Shown: in pieces, positions 8,882 through 18,975 of the stretch
How positions within the stretch are numbered: position 1 is the stretch's first letter
Layout of the letters: every line of letters begins with the position of its first letter
Source of the DNA: Burkholderiales bacterium
Lineage (GTDB): Bacteria; Pseudomonadota; Gammaproteobacteria; Burkholderiales; Casimicrobiaceae
DNA: 37,172 nt
Assembly (NCBI GenBank): GCA_025927765.1
Contig: JAICKU010000036.1
Span: 1 to 37,172 of the forward strand
Direction: 5' to 3'
Notes under the pieces: generated by a model
Database searches by the model: none
What the model was told of the DNA's origin: nothing
What the model saw: the letters and a program-made list of their open reading frames with translations, nothing else
Position numbers and translations under genes: made by a program

Positions 8882-10144
8882 CTACGGCTCGAACGTGGAC
8901 GCGAGCTTCTTCGGTACCTCGACGTTCTTCAACCGCACGTACTGCGGCAGGCCGTCGCGATACGGCGGCGGGGCTTCGCCCTTGATGAGCGGCACGAGAT
9001 ACGCGCGCGCCTTGTCGGTGATGCCGTAGCCGTCGTCGCTGACGTAGTCGCGCGGCAGCATCTTCTCGGTGTTGGCGACCTCGCTGAGCGGCGCCACGCC
9101 GATCTTCCACCGATACGGCTTGTCGGACACGCGCACGATCGCCGGCATCACCGCGTTCTTTCCCGAAAGCGCGAGCTCGACCGCGGCCTTGCCCACCGCG
9201 TACGCCTGCTCGACGTCGGTCTTCGACGCGAGGTGGCGCGCGGCGCGCTGCAGGTAGTCGGCCACCGCCCAGTGGTACTTGTAGTTCAGCCGATCCTTGA
9301 CGAGCTTCGCGATCAGCGGCCCCACGCCGCCCAGTTGCGCGTGGCCGAACGCGTCGCGCGTGCCGGCTTCCGCCATCAACCGGCCTTCCGCGTTGCGTAG
9401 GCCCTCGGACACGCCGACGCAGCAATAACCGAACGCCTTCGTGCGCTCGTCGACCGCCTGCAGGAACTTCGCTTCGTCGAACGGAATTTCGGGAAACAGC
9501 AGCACCAGCGGAATGGGCGTCGTTTCGTCGCTCGCGAGCCCCACTGCCGCGGTGATCCACCCGGCATGCCGGCCCATCACCTCGAGCACGAATACCTTCG
9601 TCGAGGTCAGCGCCATCGACGCGACGTCGAACGCGGCCTCGCGCATCGACGTCGCGACGTACTTCGCCACCGAGCCGAAGCCGGGACAGTTGTCGGTCAC
9701 GGCGAGGTCGTTGTCGACGGTCTTCGGCACGTGCACCGCGGTGAGCGGATAGCCGAGCGATTCCGCGATCTGCGACACCTTGAGGCAGGTGTCGGCGGAA
9801 TCGTTGCCGCCGTTGTAGAAAAAGTAGCGGATGTCGTGGGCGCGGAACACGTCGAGCAGCCGCTCGTACTGCGCGCGATGCGTGTCGAGGCCTTTCAGCT
9901 TGTAGCGGCACGAGCCGAACGCGCCGCCCGGCGTATGCATCAGTGCGGCGATTGCGCGTGCCGGTTCCTTGCTCGTGTCGATCAGGTCCTCGGTCAGCGC
10001 GCCGATGATGCCGTTGCGGCCCGCGAGCACGCGGCCGATGCGGTCCTTGTTCGCGCGCGCGGTTTCGATGGCGCCGGCGGCGCTGGCATTGATCACCGAC
10101 GTGACGCCGCCGGACTGGGCGTAGAAGGCATTGGGCTTGGGCAT
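8882..10144 (-). CDS. pfp: diphosphate (PPi)-dependent 6-phosphofructokinase
   Basis: This 420-residue PFK-family enzyme interconverts fructose-6-phosphate + PPi and fructose-1,6-bisphosphate + Pi, the reversible key step of glycolysis/gluconeogenesis. Motifs are SGGVTSVIN at the start, GGNDS at 112-116 where ATP-dependent bacterial enzymes have GGDGS, PKTVDND at 140-146 and MGRHAGW at 190-196. The Asp after GGN and the Lys of PKTVDND are the residues that favour PPi over ATP. ATG at 10144 lies 10 nt after the glycosyltransferase stop. The neighbour downstream is the PPi-driven proton pump hppA, so PPi made in reverse by this enzyme could energise the membrane, or the pump could supply PPi. 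The same pfp-hppA pairing is known in methanotrophic and related proteobacteria. Confidence 0.95.
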   Translation of the reverse strand: MPKPNAFYAQSGGVTSVINASAAGAIETARANKDRIGRVLAGRNGIIGALTEDLIDTSKEPARAIAALMHTPGGAFGSCRYKLKGLDTHRAQYERLLDVFRAHDIRYFFYNGGNDSADTCLKVSQIAESLGYPLTAVHVPKTVDNDLAVTDNCPGFGSVAKYVATSMREAAFDVASMALTSTKVFVLEVMGRHAGWITAAVGLASDETTPIPLVLLFPEIPFDEAKFLQAVDERTKAFGYCCVGVSEGLRNAEGRLMAEAGTRDAFGHAQLGGVGPLIAKLVKDRLNYKYHWAVADYLQRAARHLASKTDVEQAYAVGKAAVELALSGKNAVMPAIVRVSDKPYRWKIGVAPLSEVANTEKMLPRDYVSDDGYGITDKARAYLVPLIKGEAPPPYRDGLPQYVRLKNVEVPKKLASTFEP

Positions 10145-10154
10145 TCGGTTCGCT

Positions 10155-11117
10155 CTATGAGTTCGATCGCATGTTGTCGAGGCGCGCGAGGTTCTGCGCG
10201 AGCGCGGCGTCGTGCGGGCGCACCGCGCACGCGAGCGCCTGCGTTGCGCGCGCCTCGTCGAGCCGGCCCGCGTTCCGCTGCACCATTGCAAGCAGATTCA
10301 GCGCGAACGGATCGTTCTGGCTCGTCGCGAGCACGTCGCGGCACAGCGCTTCCGCGCCCGAGAGGTCGCCGGCCTTCGCGAGTTGCGCGGCACGCCCGAG
10401 ATCGGCCGTCACGCGCTCGACCAGCGCATCGTAGCGCGCGGCCCACTTCGCGTAGATGCGCTCGCGAAACGTGGCGAAGCGGGCCACGTCCTGGTTCGCA
10501 CCGCCGCCCGAGCCCGAATTGCCGACGTCGGCATTCCACTGGAACGTCTGCCGCGGCTCGAAGTGGAAGCGCGTGTGCTGCGCGCACTGGATGAAGAAGT
10601 CCCAGTCCTGCAGGATCTCGAGCGAGTCGTCGAAGCGGCACCCGGCCGCGACGAGATCGCGCGAGAAGAGCGCCATCGACAGATGAATGAAGTTGCGCTC
10701 GAAGATTTCGTGCAGCGCGAACGGCTGGCCCACAGCCTGCTCGCTGCCGTTCGTGAAGCGCGCACGACCGAGCGTATACACGAGCTTCGCGCCGTCCGCG
10801 CGCTGCGTCATCTCGACCAAGCCGGCGACATGATGCTCGAGCAGCAGATCGTCGTCGTCGAGAAAGGTGATCCAGTCGCCCTCGGCGGCATCGAGACCGG
10901 CATTGGCAGCTTCGGGGCGCGTGAGGCGCCGCTCGCCGCCCACGAGTCGCACCGGATGCGTGCCGGCCGGGCCGACGGCCGAATGGTTGGCGCGACCGCA
11001 GGCGGCGACGACGACGACCTCGACGCACGGGTAGTCCTGCACGGCAACCGACGCGAGTGCGCCCGCGAGCGACGTGCGGGCCATGCTGCGAACGATGATG
11101 CTGACGAGCGGCAGCAT
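10155..11117 (-). CDS. family 2 glycosyltransferase with C-terminal TPR-like tail
   Basis: The first ~220 residues form a GT-A fold glycosyltransferase: LVSIIVRSM at the N-terminus, the acceptor/nucleotide region RLTRPEAANAGLDAAEGDWI, then FLDDDD at about 105-110, the metal-binding DxD-type motif, and a later LQDWDFFIQCA. The last ~80 residues (from AAQLAKAGDLSGAEAL) form two tetratricopeptide-like repeats. The donor and acceptor cannot be told; a sugar transferase acting on a cell-envelope glycan or protein is the likely role. It sits between adk (18 nt upstream) and pfp (10 nt downstream), an unusual place for a glycosyltransferase, but one compatible with the LPS genes lpxK and kdsB further upstream in the same cluster. 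Confidence 0.85.
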   Translation of the reverse strand: MLPLVSIIVRSMARTSLAGALASVAVQDYPCVEVVVVAACGRANHSAVGPAGTHPVRLVGGERRLTRPEAANAGLDAAEGDWITFLDDDDLLLEHHVAGLVEMTQRADGAKLVYTLGRARFTNGSEQAVGQPFALHEIFERNFIHLSMALFSRDLVAAGCRFDDSLEILQDWDFFIQCAQHTRFHFEPRQTFQWNADVGNSGSGGGANQDVARFATFRERIYAKWAARYDALVERVTADLGRAAQLAKAGDLSGAEALCRDVLATSQNDPFALNLLAMVQRNAGRLDEARATQALACAVRPHDAALAQNLARLDNMRSNS

Positions 11118-11135
11118 CGCGTCGCCCTCGCCGCC

Positions 11136-12810
<1,675 letters not shown>

Positions 12811-13785
12811 CGATCTTCTCCAGCACGAGGTCGACGAGCGCGGCATCGACGCGCGCACGGATCGGACGCATCCACATGCGCGCATCGCGGAATGCCCGGC
12901 ATTTTACCGCGTCCTTCTCGGTCATCAGCACGACGTTGGCGGCGCGGAACGCGACGTCGTCCCGCGTGAAGCGATGATGATCGGCGAACGCCACGGTGCG
13001 CCCGCGAAAGCCTTCGGCGCGAATCGACGCGAAGAACGGCTCGGGGTCGCCGATGCCGGCGATCGCGACGGCCGCGGGGTCGACGAACGCGCTGCGATCG
13101 AGACGCCGCGACACGTCGGCCAGGTTCGCCCATTCACCCGCCTCGTACGTCATCGCGAACTGGCGCGGGGTCACGTCGGGCAGCGTGCCGTTGCGCGCAA
13201 CGATCGCATCGACGCTCGTCACGCGCGAGGCCGCCTCGCGGAGCGGGCCCGCCGGCAGGAGCAGGCCGTTGCCGAAGCGCCGGTGCGCATCGACGACGGC
13301 AATTTCGACGTCCCGGGCGAGCGCGTAGTGCTGAAGGCCGTCGTCGCTGACGATGACGTCGATGCGCGGATGCGCGGCAAGCAGCGCCTGCGCGGCGGCG
13401 GCGCGCTTCGCGCCGACGAACACCGGCACGCCGAGGCGTGCGAGCAGCAACGGCTCGTCGCCGACGTCGCGCGGATCGGCGCTCGTCGCGACTTCGCGCA
13501 CGTCGCCGGTACGCCGGCCATAGCCGCGGCTGACGATGCCGGGGCGACGGCCGCGCGCGACGAGTTCGCGCACGAGCGCCGCAACGAGCGGCGTCTTGCC
13601 CGCGCCGCCGACGGTGACGTTTCCGACGACGACGACCGGCACGCCGATGCGCACGCGGCGCAGCAGGCCCGCGCGATACGCACGCCGGCGCAGCGCGGAC
13701 ACGGCGCCGAACACGCACGACAGCGGGACGAGGAGCTTCGCGGCGCGCGAAGGCGGCGCGGCGTACCACAGCCGCTCGAGCGCGC

Positions 13786-14217
13786 TCACCGCGCCGCTGA
13801 CGGGGACGCCTGCGTGGCGAACGTGATGTGCGTGAGGCCGGCGGCGCGCGCCGCCTCCATCACGTGCACGACGGACTGGTGCGTCGCCTGCGCGTCGGCG
13901 TTGATCACGACCATCGGATCCTTCGCGTCGCCCGCAGCGCGCTTCAGGCGCTCGGCGATGTCGTCCACCGAGGTGAACGTGAACGACGGATCGCGCGCGA
14001 TCTTGTAGCGCCCCTGCGCGTCGAGGCCCACCTCGATCTCGCGCGGGCGCTCCTTCGCCGGGTCGGCGTTCGCCTGCGGCAGCGTGATCTGCAGTTCGGC
14101 GATGCGCTGGTACGTCGTAGTGACCATGAGGAAGATCAGGATCACGAGCAGCACGTCGATCAGCGGGATGAAGTTGATCTCGGGATCGTCGCGTTCCCGT
14201 TGCCCGCGCAGGTTCAT
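13786..14217 (-). CDS. exbD: ExbD/TolR family biopolymer transport protein
   Basis: The 143-residue inner membrane protein has a short cytoplasmic N-terminus, one transmembrane helix (about 20-42, starting INFIPLIDVLLVILIF) with the essential Asp in PLIDVLL, and a periplasmic domain ending THITFATQ. With ExbB it uses the proton-motive force to energise TonB-dependent outer membrane uptake. ATG 14217 is 16 nt after exbB. No tonB is visible nearby. In many betaproteobacteria this pair precedes lpxK exactly as here. Confidence 0.92.
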   Translation of the reverse strand: MNLRGQRERDDPEINFIPLIDVLLVILIFLMVTTTYQRIAELQITLPQANADPAKERPREIEVGLDAQGRYKIARDPSFTFTSVDDIAERLKRAAGDAKDPMVVINADAQATHQSVVHVMEAARAAGLTHITFATQASPSAAR

Positions 14218-14233
14218 GGCTCGCCCGACGCGC

Positions 14234-14839
14234 TCATCGGCGCTCGTTGTGCGCGAAGTCGACGAGCTTGATCGCCTGCTGCTCCATCTCGACGACGAGC
14301 GCGTCAACGCGCGAGCGGAAGTAGCGATAGAACATCAGGCTCGGGATCGCGACGATCAGGCCCATGGCCGTGTTGTAGAGCGCGACCGAGATGCCGTGCG
14401 CGAGCTGCGCCGGATTCGAGCCGCTGGCGTTCTGCGAGCCGAAGATCTCGATCATGCCGATGACGGTGCCGAAGAGACCGAGCAGCGGCGCCATTGCCGC
14501 GATCGTGCCGAGCGCCGAGAGAAAGCGCTCGAGATCGTGGGTGACGAGGCGGCCGACGTCCTCGATCGCCTCCTTCATCACCGGCCGCGGGCTCTTGATG
14601 TTCGCGAGACCCGCGGCGAGCACGCGGCCGAGGGGGCCCTGCTCCGCCGTACGCGCGACGAGATCCTGCGTCGCGCCCGTATGGCGGAACTCGAGGAGCA
14701 CGTGATCGACCATGCCCGGCGGCGCCACCGCCGCCTGCCGCAGCGACCACGCGCGCTCGAAGATCAGCGCCAGCGCAACGACCGACGCGATGATGAGAGG
14801 CCAGATTGGCCAGCCGGCCGCTTGAATCATCGCCCACAC
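14234..14839 (-). CDS. exbB: ExbB/TolQ/MotA-type proton channel protein
   Basis: This 201-residue inner membrane protein has three helices: about 8-30, then a pair at about 105-128 and 150-172 (LGTIAAMAPLLGLFGTVIGM and NTAMGLIVAIPSLMFY). The block LAPLLGLFGTVIGMI-like and GISVALYNTAMGL form the proton channel core of the family. The start is GTG at 14839, with a GGAGG ribosome site 10 nt upstream; an in-frame ATG at 14830 is an alternative with poorer spacing. It is the first gene of the exbB-exbD-lpxK-ycaR-kdsB-adk run and has a promoter-like sequence 37-65 nt upstream. Confidence 0.93.
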   Translation of the reverse strand: MWAMIQAAGWPIWPLIIASVVALALIFERAWSLRQAAVAPPGMVDHVLLEFRHTGATQDLVARTAEQGPLGRVLAAGLANIKSPRPVMKEAIEDVGRLVTHDLERFLSALGTIAAMAPLLGLFGTVIGMIEIFGSQNASGSNPAQLAHGISVALYNTAMGLIVAIPSLMFYRYFRSRVDALVVEMEQQAIKLVDFAHNERR

Positions 14840-14875
14840 GATCGTCGCACCTCCACTCGATGAAAACAGCGCCGA

Positions 14876-14904
14876 AATGTAGCGTGGGCCCTTCGGATCA
14901 GCAA
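14876..14904 (-). promoter_or_regulatory. sigma70-like promoter for exbB operon
   Basis: On the minus strand TTGCTG (14899-14904) and TACATT (14876-14881) are spaced by exactly 17 bases. A start near 14869 would give a ~30-nt leader with the GGAGG site before GTG 14839. It is the only convincing promoter for the long run to hppA. This is inferred from the match; no experimental support. Confidence 0.5.
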
Positions 14905-14914
14905 GGCGCCGCTT

Positions 14915-15766
14915 TCACAAGCGTTGCTCGCGCGCGACAGCGCTGCGTCGCGCGCGGCGTCCGCCGGGCTCGGCGATGGTGGCACAGACGGCCGCACCGG
15001 CGAGGATGATGATCCAGCAGAGGTAGATCCACAGCAGGAAGATCGGCAGCGCCGCGAGCGCGCCGTACACGGCCTCGTACGACGAGATGCGGGTCAGGTA
15101 CCAGGCGAACGCGTGCTTCGCACCCTCGAACGCCGCGGCGGCGAGAATGCCCGCGGTGAATGCCGACGCGAGCGCGACGTGGCGCGCCGGAACGCCCTTG
15201 TAGAGCAGCGTGAGCCCGGCGGTGGAGAACACGAACGGCAACATGCCCGCAATCGACGCGCCGACGGTCTTGCGGATCGGCACCACGGCGAGCGAATGCA
15301 CGACGAGCCAGGTGGTGATCGAGATGCTCGCGCCGAGCAGCACGGGTCCTGCCGTGAGGCCGACCGCGTAGACGAGGATCCGCCGTGCGAGCGAGCGGCC
15401 GCGCCGGATGCCCCAGATCGCGTTGATCTCGCGCTCGACCGTCGCGACCGCGAGCATCGCGCTGAAGGCGATCACGAGGATCGACACGCCGGTCAGCTGC
15501 GCCGCCTGCTCGGCGAACCCCACGATGTGCGCACGGACCTGCGCCGCGGCCGAGAACGGCAGCAGGTGACGCAGCAGGAACTGCTCGAGCGACTTCAGCC
15601 AGTCCTCGAAGATCGGGAAGCGCGCGACGAAGGCGAACGCGACCGTCACGAGCGGTACGATAGCGAGGAGCGTCGTGAACGACAGGCTGCTCGCGGTGCG
15701 CGCGAGGTCGGTGTCGCGCAGCCGCGCGACCACGCGCACGAAAAAGCGAAGCGGATTCGCTGTCAC
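14915..15766 (-). CDS. YihY/BrkB family inner membrane protein
   Basis: The 283-residue polytopic protein has six hydrophobic helices and the family motifs ARTASSLSFTTLLAIVPLVT near the N-terminus and SYEAVYGALAALPIFLLWIYLCW near the C-terminus. It was once called ribonuclease BN by mistake; its true function is unknown. The length fits the family. The start is GTG at 15766, only 15 nt from the divergent msrA ATG. A basic tail (RRARRSAVAREQ) ends the protein in the cytoplasm. Confidence 0.88.
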   Translation of the reverse strand: MTANPLRFFVRVVARLRDTDLARTASSLSFTTLLAIVPLVTVAFAFVARFPIFEDWLKSLEQFLLRHLLPFSAAAQVRAHIVGFAEQAAQLTGVSILVIAFSAMLAVATVEREINAIWGIRRGRSLARRILVYAVGLTAGPVLLGASISITTWLVVHSLAVVPIRKTVGASIAGMLPFVFSTAGLTLLYKGVPARHVALASAFTAGILAAAAFEGAKHAFAWYLTRISSYEAVYGALAALPIFLLWIYLCWIIILAGAAVCATIAEPGGRRARRSAVAREQRL

Positions 15767-15781
15767 ACTCCGGAGCCCATC

Positions 15782-16336
15782 ATGCCCTTACCTGCCAAGA
15801 CCGAAACCGCGCTCCTCGGAGGCGGTTGCTTCTGGTGCCTCGACGCCGTGTTTCGCGAGCTCGCCGGCGTCGAGCGCATCGAATCCGGCTACGCCGGCGG
15901 CCACGTCGAACAGCCCACGTACGAGGACGTGTGCGGCGGCGCCACCGGACACGCCGAGGTCGTGCGCGTCACCTTCGACCCCGACGTGCTCTCGTACCGC
16001 GATCTCTTGCGCGTCTTCTTCACCATCCACGATCCGACCACCCGCGATCGCCAGGGCAACGACATCGGGCCGCAGTACCGCTCGGTGATCTTCGCGCTGA
16101 CGCCGCAGCAGCGCGCCGACGCGGAGGCCGTGATGGCCGAGATCGCGACCGAAGGGCTCTACGGCGGCCCGCTCGTCACCGAGCTCGCCGGCCCGGCGAC
16201 GTTCCATCCGGCCGAGGGCTATCACCAGGACTACTTCCAGCGCAATCCGTCGCAACCGTACTGCACGTACGTCGTCGCGCCCAAGGTCGCGAAATTCCGC
16301 AAGGCGCACGCCGATCGGCTGAAGGCCCGCGCGTAG
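15782..16336 (+). CDS. msrA: peptide methionine (S)-S-oxide reductase
   Basis: The 184-residue enzyme reduces methionine-S-sulfoxide in proteins using thioredoxin. GGGCFWC at 13-19 holds the catalytic Cys16, followed by SGYAGG, TGHAEVV, and later FHPAEGYHQDYF, all family hallmarks. A GGAG box lies 7 nt before ATG 15782. No MsrB domain is fused. It starts 15 nt from yihY on the opposite strand, so its promoter must lie within the yihY coding region. Confidence 0.96.
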   Translation: MPLPAKTETALLGGGCFWCLDAVFRELAGVERIESGYAGGHVEQPTYEDVCGGATGHAEVVRVTFDPDVLSYRDLLRVFFTIHDPTTRDRQGNDIGPQYRSVIFALTPQQRADAEAVMAEIATEGLYGGPLVTELAGPATFHPAEGYHQDYFQRNPSQPYCTYVVAPKVAKFRKAHADRLKARA

Positions 16337-16364
16337 CGCCCCGTGCGTCGAGCCCGCGACGCGC

Positions 16365-17522
16365 TCACCCGCGCCGGGGCGACACGCGCGTCAGCCACCC
16401 GCCGGTCGCGAGGAACACGCCCACCGACAGCAGCACCGGCGCGAGACCGACCCGACCGCCGACGGCACCGAATACCAGCGGCACGGCGACGGCCATCGAG
16501 TTGACCAGCGATACGCGCAGCCCCGCCGCCTCGCCCATGCGGCCGGGCGGCGCGTGCGCGTGCAGCAGCGACATCACCATCGGCTGACTCGCGCCGAGGC
16601 CGTGGCCGCGGCAAAACGACAGCGACATCAGCGTCGCGACGTTGCGCGAGAACGGCAGGGCGAGGTACACGATGGCCGCCGTGTAGAGCGCGAACGTCAG
16701 CACGCGATGCTCGGGCAAGCGGCGCGCGATCGCGGGCATGGCGAGGCGCACGGCGAAGGTCGCGAGGCCGAACGCGCCGAGCACGAGGCCGATGCGCGAT
16801 GCCGACAGGCCGATCGCGTTGCCGTAGATGGGCACGAACAGCGTGTGCAGCTCCCACGCCATGGCGACGAGCCCGTTGACGACGAACGCACGCCGGATCT
16901 CGCGATGCGCGACGAGATCGAGCGGGCTGCCGCCCCTGGCGCTTCGCGCGGGATGCGGGCCGGGGAGCGGGACGCGATTCATCGCGAGCACGGCGATCGG
17001 CACGAGCGGCAACAGTGCCAGCAGCGAGAACGTCGCGCGGTAGCCGATGTGGTCGATCGCGAAGCCGGCGATCATCGGCCCGGCGATCGACGACGTCGAA
17101 AGCCCGAGCGCGAGCAGCGCGAAGTTGTGCGTACGCCGCTCGGGCGTGCCCATCTCGCCGGTCGCGTACTGCGCGGCGACCTGCGACAGCATGAACGACA
17201 CGCCGGTCAGCATTGCCGTGGCGAAGAGCGCCGGCAGGCCGGGCAACAGCGTGGCGATCAGCACGCTGCCGGTCATGCCGATCGAGCCGACGAGCATGGG
17301 CGGGCGTACGCCGGCGCGGTCGGCGAAACGTCCCGCGGCGATCGCGAGGAACATCGGCAGGAGCGCGAAGAGCGCCATCAGGCTGCCCACGGTCGCGGCA
17401 CTGGCGCCGCGCGCGAGTGCATCGAGCGGCACGGCGACGCGCGAGCCGACGAGCACGAGGTGATTCGTGACGGCGAGCGCGATCAGCACGCCGAACGGCG
17501 ACGGCCGCAGGCGCGCGATCAT
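16365..17522 (-). CDS. major facilitator superfamily transporter
   Basis: The 385-residue protein has about 12 hydrophobic helices. The loop after helix 2 reads AGRFADRAGVRPPML, the GRxADRxGRR-like motif A of MFS proteins, and later loops are MGTPERRTHNFAL and GHGLGASQPMVMSLLHA. It may export a small compound; the substrate is not readable. The start is ATG 17522, the earliest before helix 1. It follows pdxH on the same strand with a 40-nt gap and converges with msrA (28 nt between the stops). Confidence 0.88.
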   Translation of the reverse strand: MIARLRPSPFGVLIALAVTNHLVLVGSRVAVPLDALARGASAATVGSLMALFALLPMFLAIAAGRFADRAGVRPPMLVGSIGMTGSVLIATLLPGLPALFATAMLTGVSFMLSQVAAQYATGEMGTPERRTHNFALLALGLSTSSIAGPMIAGFAIDHIGYRATFSLLALLPLVPIAVLAMNRVPLPGPHPARSARGGSPLDLVAHREIRRAFVVNGLVAMAWELHTLFVPIYGNAIGLSASRIGLVLGAFGLATFAVRLAMPAIARRLPEHRVLTFALYTAAIVYLALPFSRNVATLMSLSFCRGHGLGASQPMVMSLLHAHAPPGRMGEAAGLRVSLVNSMAVAVPLVFGAVGGRVGLAPVLLSVGVFLATGGWLTRVSPRRG

Positions 17523-17562
17523 CGTGAACGAGCGTGCATCCGTGCGCTCGGGGTGCCGGTGC

Positions 17563-18219
17563 TCACGGCGCGAGGCGCGCGATGTGCCAGCCGTCGGCTT
17601 CGCGCGTCCATTGCAGCCGGTCGTGGAGGCGCGACGCCCGCCCCTGCCAGAACTCGAAACGCGCCGGCACGACGCGCACGCCGCCCCAGCGAGGGGGACG
17701 CTCGACCGTACCGGCGAAACGCGCGCGCACTTCGGCGAGTCGTGCCTCGAGGACGTCGCGGCTCGCGATCTTTGCGCTCTGCGGCGACGCCCACGCGCCG
17801 AGTTGCGATTCGCGCGGCCGCTGCGCAAAGTACGCATCGGATTCCGCGGCGCTCGCGTGCTCGGCGCGCCCGGTCACGCGGACCTGGCGCTCGAGCTCGG
17901 GCCAGAAGAAGAGCAGCGCCACTCGCGGATTCGCTTCGAGCTCGCGTCCCTTGCGGCTGTCGTAGTTCGTGTGGAACACGAGCCCGCGCGCATCGACCGA
18001 CTTCAGGAGCACGATCCGCGACGATGGCGCACCCGCGGCATCCACGGTCGCGAGGGACATCGCGTTGGGCTCCGGGACGCATGCGGCGATCGCTTCGTCG
18101 AGCCAGCGCGTGAACTGCTCGAACGGGTCCTTCGCGGACTCGTGCTCGGACAGCGCGGCGCGCCGGTAATCGACGCGCAACCGGGCGAGATCGGCGGACG
18201 GGTGGGATGGTGCAGGCAA
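17563..18219 (-). CDS. pdxH: pyridoxamine 5'-phosphate oxidase, TTG start
   Basis: The 218-residue FMN enzyme oxidises PNP/PMP to pyridoxal 5'-phosphate. Landmarks are [10 protein letters not shown], the FMN-binding [11 protein letters not shown] and [26 protein letters not shown] and the C-terminal RLHDRLQW...WHIARLAP, which match the family end to end. The only start upstream of the conserved N-terminus is TTG at 18219, because an in-frame TAG lies five codons earlier. That TAG is part of a TAGAAT -10-like hexamer (18229-18234), so the mRNA may begin at or within a few bases of the TTG. No ribosome site is seen. Confidence 0.93.
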   Translation of the reverse strand: MPAPSHPSADLARLRVDYRRAALSEHESAKDPFEQFTRWLDEAIAACVPEPNAMSLATVDAAGAPSSRIVLLKSVDARGLVFHTNYDSRKGRELEANPRVALLFFWPELERQVRVTGRAEHASAAESDAYFAQRPRESQLGAWASPQSAKIASRDVLEARLAEVRARFAGTVERPPRWGGVRVVPARFEFWQGRASRLHDRLQWTREADGWHIARLAP

Positions 18220-18228
18220 GGCGCTTCG

Positions 18229-18234
18229 ATTCTA
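18229..18234 (-). promoter_or_regulatory. possible -10 element just before pdxH
   Basis: On the minus strand TAGAAT ends 9 bases before the TTG start of pdxH. Normal spacing puts the first transcribed base 1-3 bases from the start codon. No recognisable -35 is present at the right distance, so this is a weak call. Confidence 0.3.
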
Positions 18235-18372
18235 CCGCGCCGGTCGCTGCGCAGCGTCGGCATGCCCCCCGCAAAACGTGCCGTCGCTCGCGCACGTTCG
18301 CGCGGTTGCAACAGCGCGTTCCCCAGAGTGAAAAATCGCCGTCACCGCCCTTCCTCCCTAGGGAAAATGCGG

Positions 18373-18378
18373 TATAGT
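18373..18378 (+). promoter_or_regulatory. -10 element for the SWIB-domain gene
   Basis: TATAGT lies 90 nt upstream of the ATG of the SWIB/H1-like gene in a 249-nt gap between divergent genes. The best -35 at 16-17 bases upstream (TTCCTC, 18351-18356) is poor. The position in the gap and the downstream terminator suggest a single-gene transcript with an ~85-nt leader. Confidence 0.4.
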
Positions 18379-18468
18379 CGCCGCCGATGCGTCGCGCCTC
18401 TCGGCACTGCATCGCGCGCGAGGACGCTGCAGCGTAACCGCCCCGCACAACCGACAGGAAGGAGAAAC

Positions 18469-18888
18469 ATGGCTACTGCCAAGAAAGCTGGCAAGAAGAC
18501 CGCGGCGAAGAAGCCCGCCGCGAAGAAGAGCGCAGCGAAGAAGCCGGCCGCGAAGAAGAGCGCAACGAAGAAGGCTGCCGCGCCGAAGAAGGCCGCCGCC
18601 AAGAAGCCGGCGGCGCCGAAAAAGGCCGCGGGCACGCGCAAGCCGAACGCCGCGTTCATGAAGGAGATGCGCCCGTCGTCGGAACTCGCCGCCGTCGTCG
18701 GCACGAGCCCCATGCCGCGTACGGAAGTGACGAAGAAGATCTGGGACTACATCAAGAAGAACAAGCTGCAGGACGGCGTCAACAAGCGGCTGATCAACGC
18801 CGACGACAAGCTGCGCGCCGTGTTCGGCGGCAAGAACAAGGTGTCGATGTTCGAGATGACGAAGCTCGTCTCGAACCATCTGAAGTAG
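18469..18888 (+). CDS. SWIB/MDM2-domain protein with histone H1-like Lys/Ala tail
   Basis: The 139-residue protein has two parts. Residues 1-55 are almost only Lys, Ala, Pro and Ser in repeats of the AAKKP(A)AKK kind, like the C-terminal tail of histone H1 and bacterial H1-like proteins, so they should bind DNA without sequence choice. Residues about 58-139 form a SWIB domain: MRPSSELAAVVG, RTEVTKKIWDYIKKNKLQD, RLINADDKLRAVFGGK and VSMFEMTKLVSNHL match well. Such proteins are common in betaproteobacteria and chlamydiae; a nucleoid-associated role is likely but not proven. There is a strong RBS (AGGAAGGAG) and a strong terminator follows. Confidence 0.92.
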   Translation: MATAKKAGKKTAAKKPAAKKSAAKKPAAKKSATKKAAAPKKAAAKKPAAPKKAAGTRKPNAAFMKEMRPSSELAAVVGTSPMPRTEVTKKIWDYIKKNKLQDGVNKRLINADDKLRAVFGGKNKVSMFEMTKLVSNHLK

Positions 18889-18922
18889 CGAACATTCGAT
18901 GCGCGCATCGCGCGCCCATGCG

Positions 18923-18962
18923 AACGGCCGGCGCCCGATGATCGAGTCGCCGGCCGTTTTGT
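18923..18962 (+). terminator. rho-independent terminator of the SWIB-domain gene
   Basis: A perfect 11-bp stem (AACGGCCGGCG at 18923-18933 with CGCCGGCCGTT at 18948-18958) encloses a 14-base loop and is followed by TTGTTTTC. It begins 35 nt after the stop. The 77-aa gene on the other strand ends just beyond it, so it may stop convergent reading as well. Confidence 0.85.
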
Positions 18963-18975
18963 TTTCGTCCCGTCG

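Noticed and set aside
8882-10144. ATP-dependent phosphofructokinase
   Set aside because: The nucleotide-site motif is GGNDS and PKTVDND is present, which fits the PPi-dependent type.
14915-15766. Ribonuclease BN
   Set aside because: The old name for this YihY family is known to be wrong; the protein is polytopic and has no nuclease motif.
18469-18640. Lys/Ala codon repeats as a microsatellite or artefact
   Set aside because: They code for the H1-like tail found in related proteins and the frame continues into a conserved SWIB domain.
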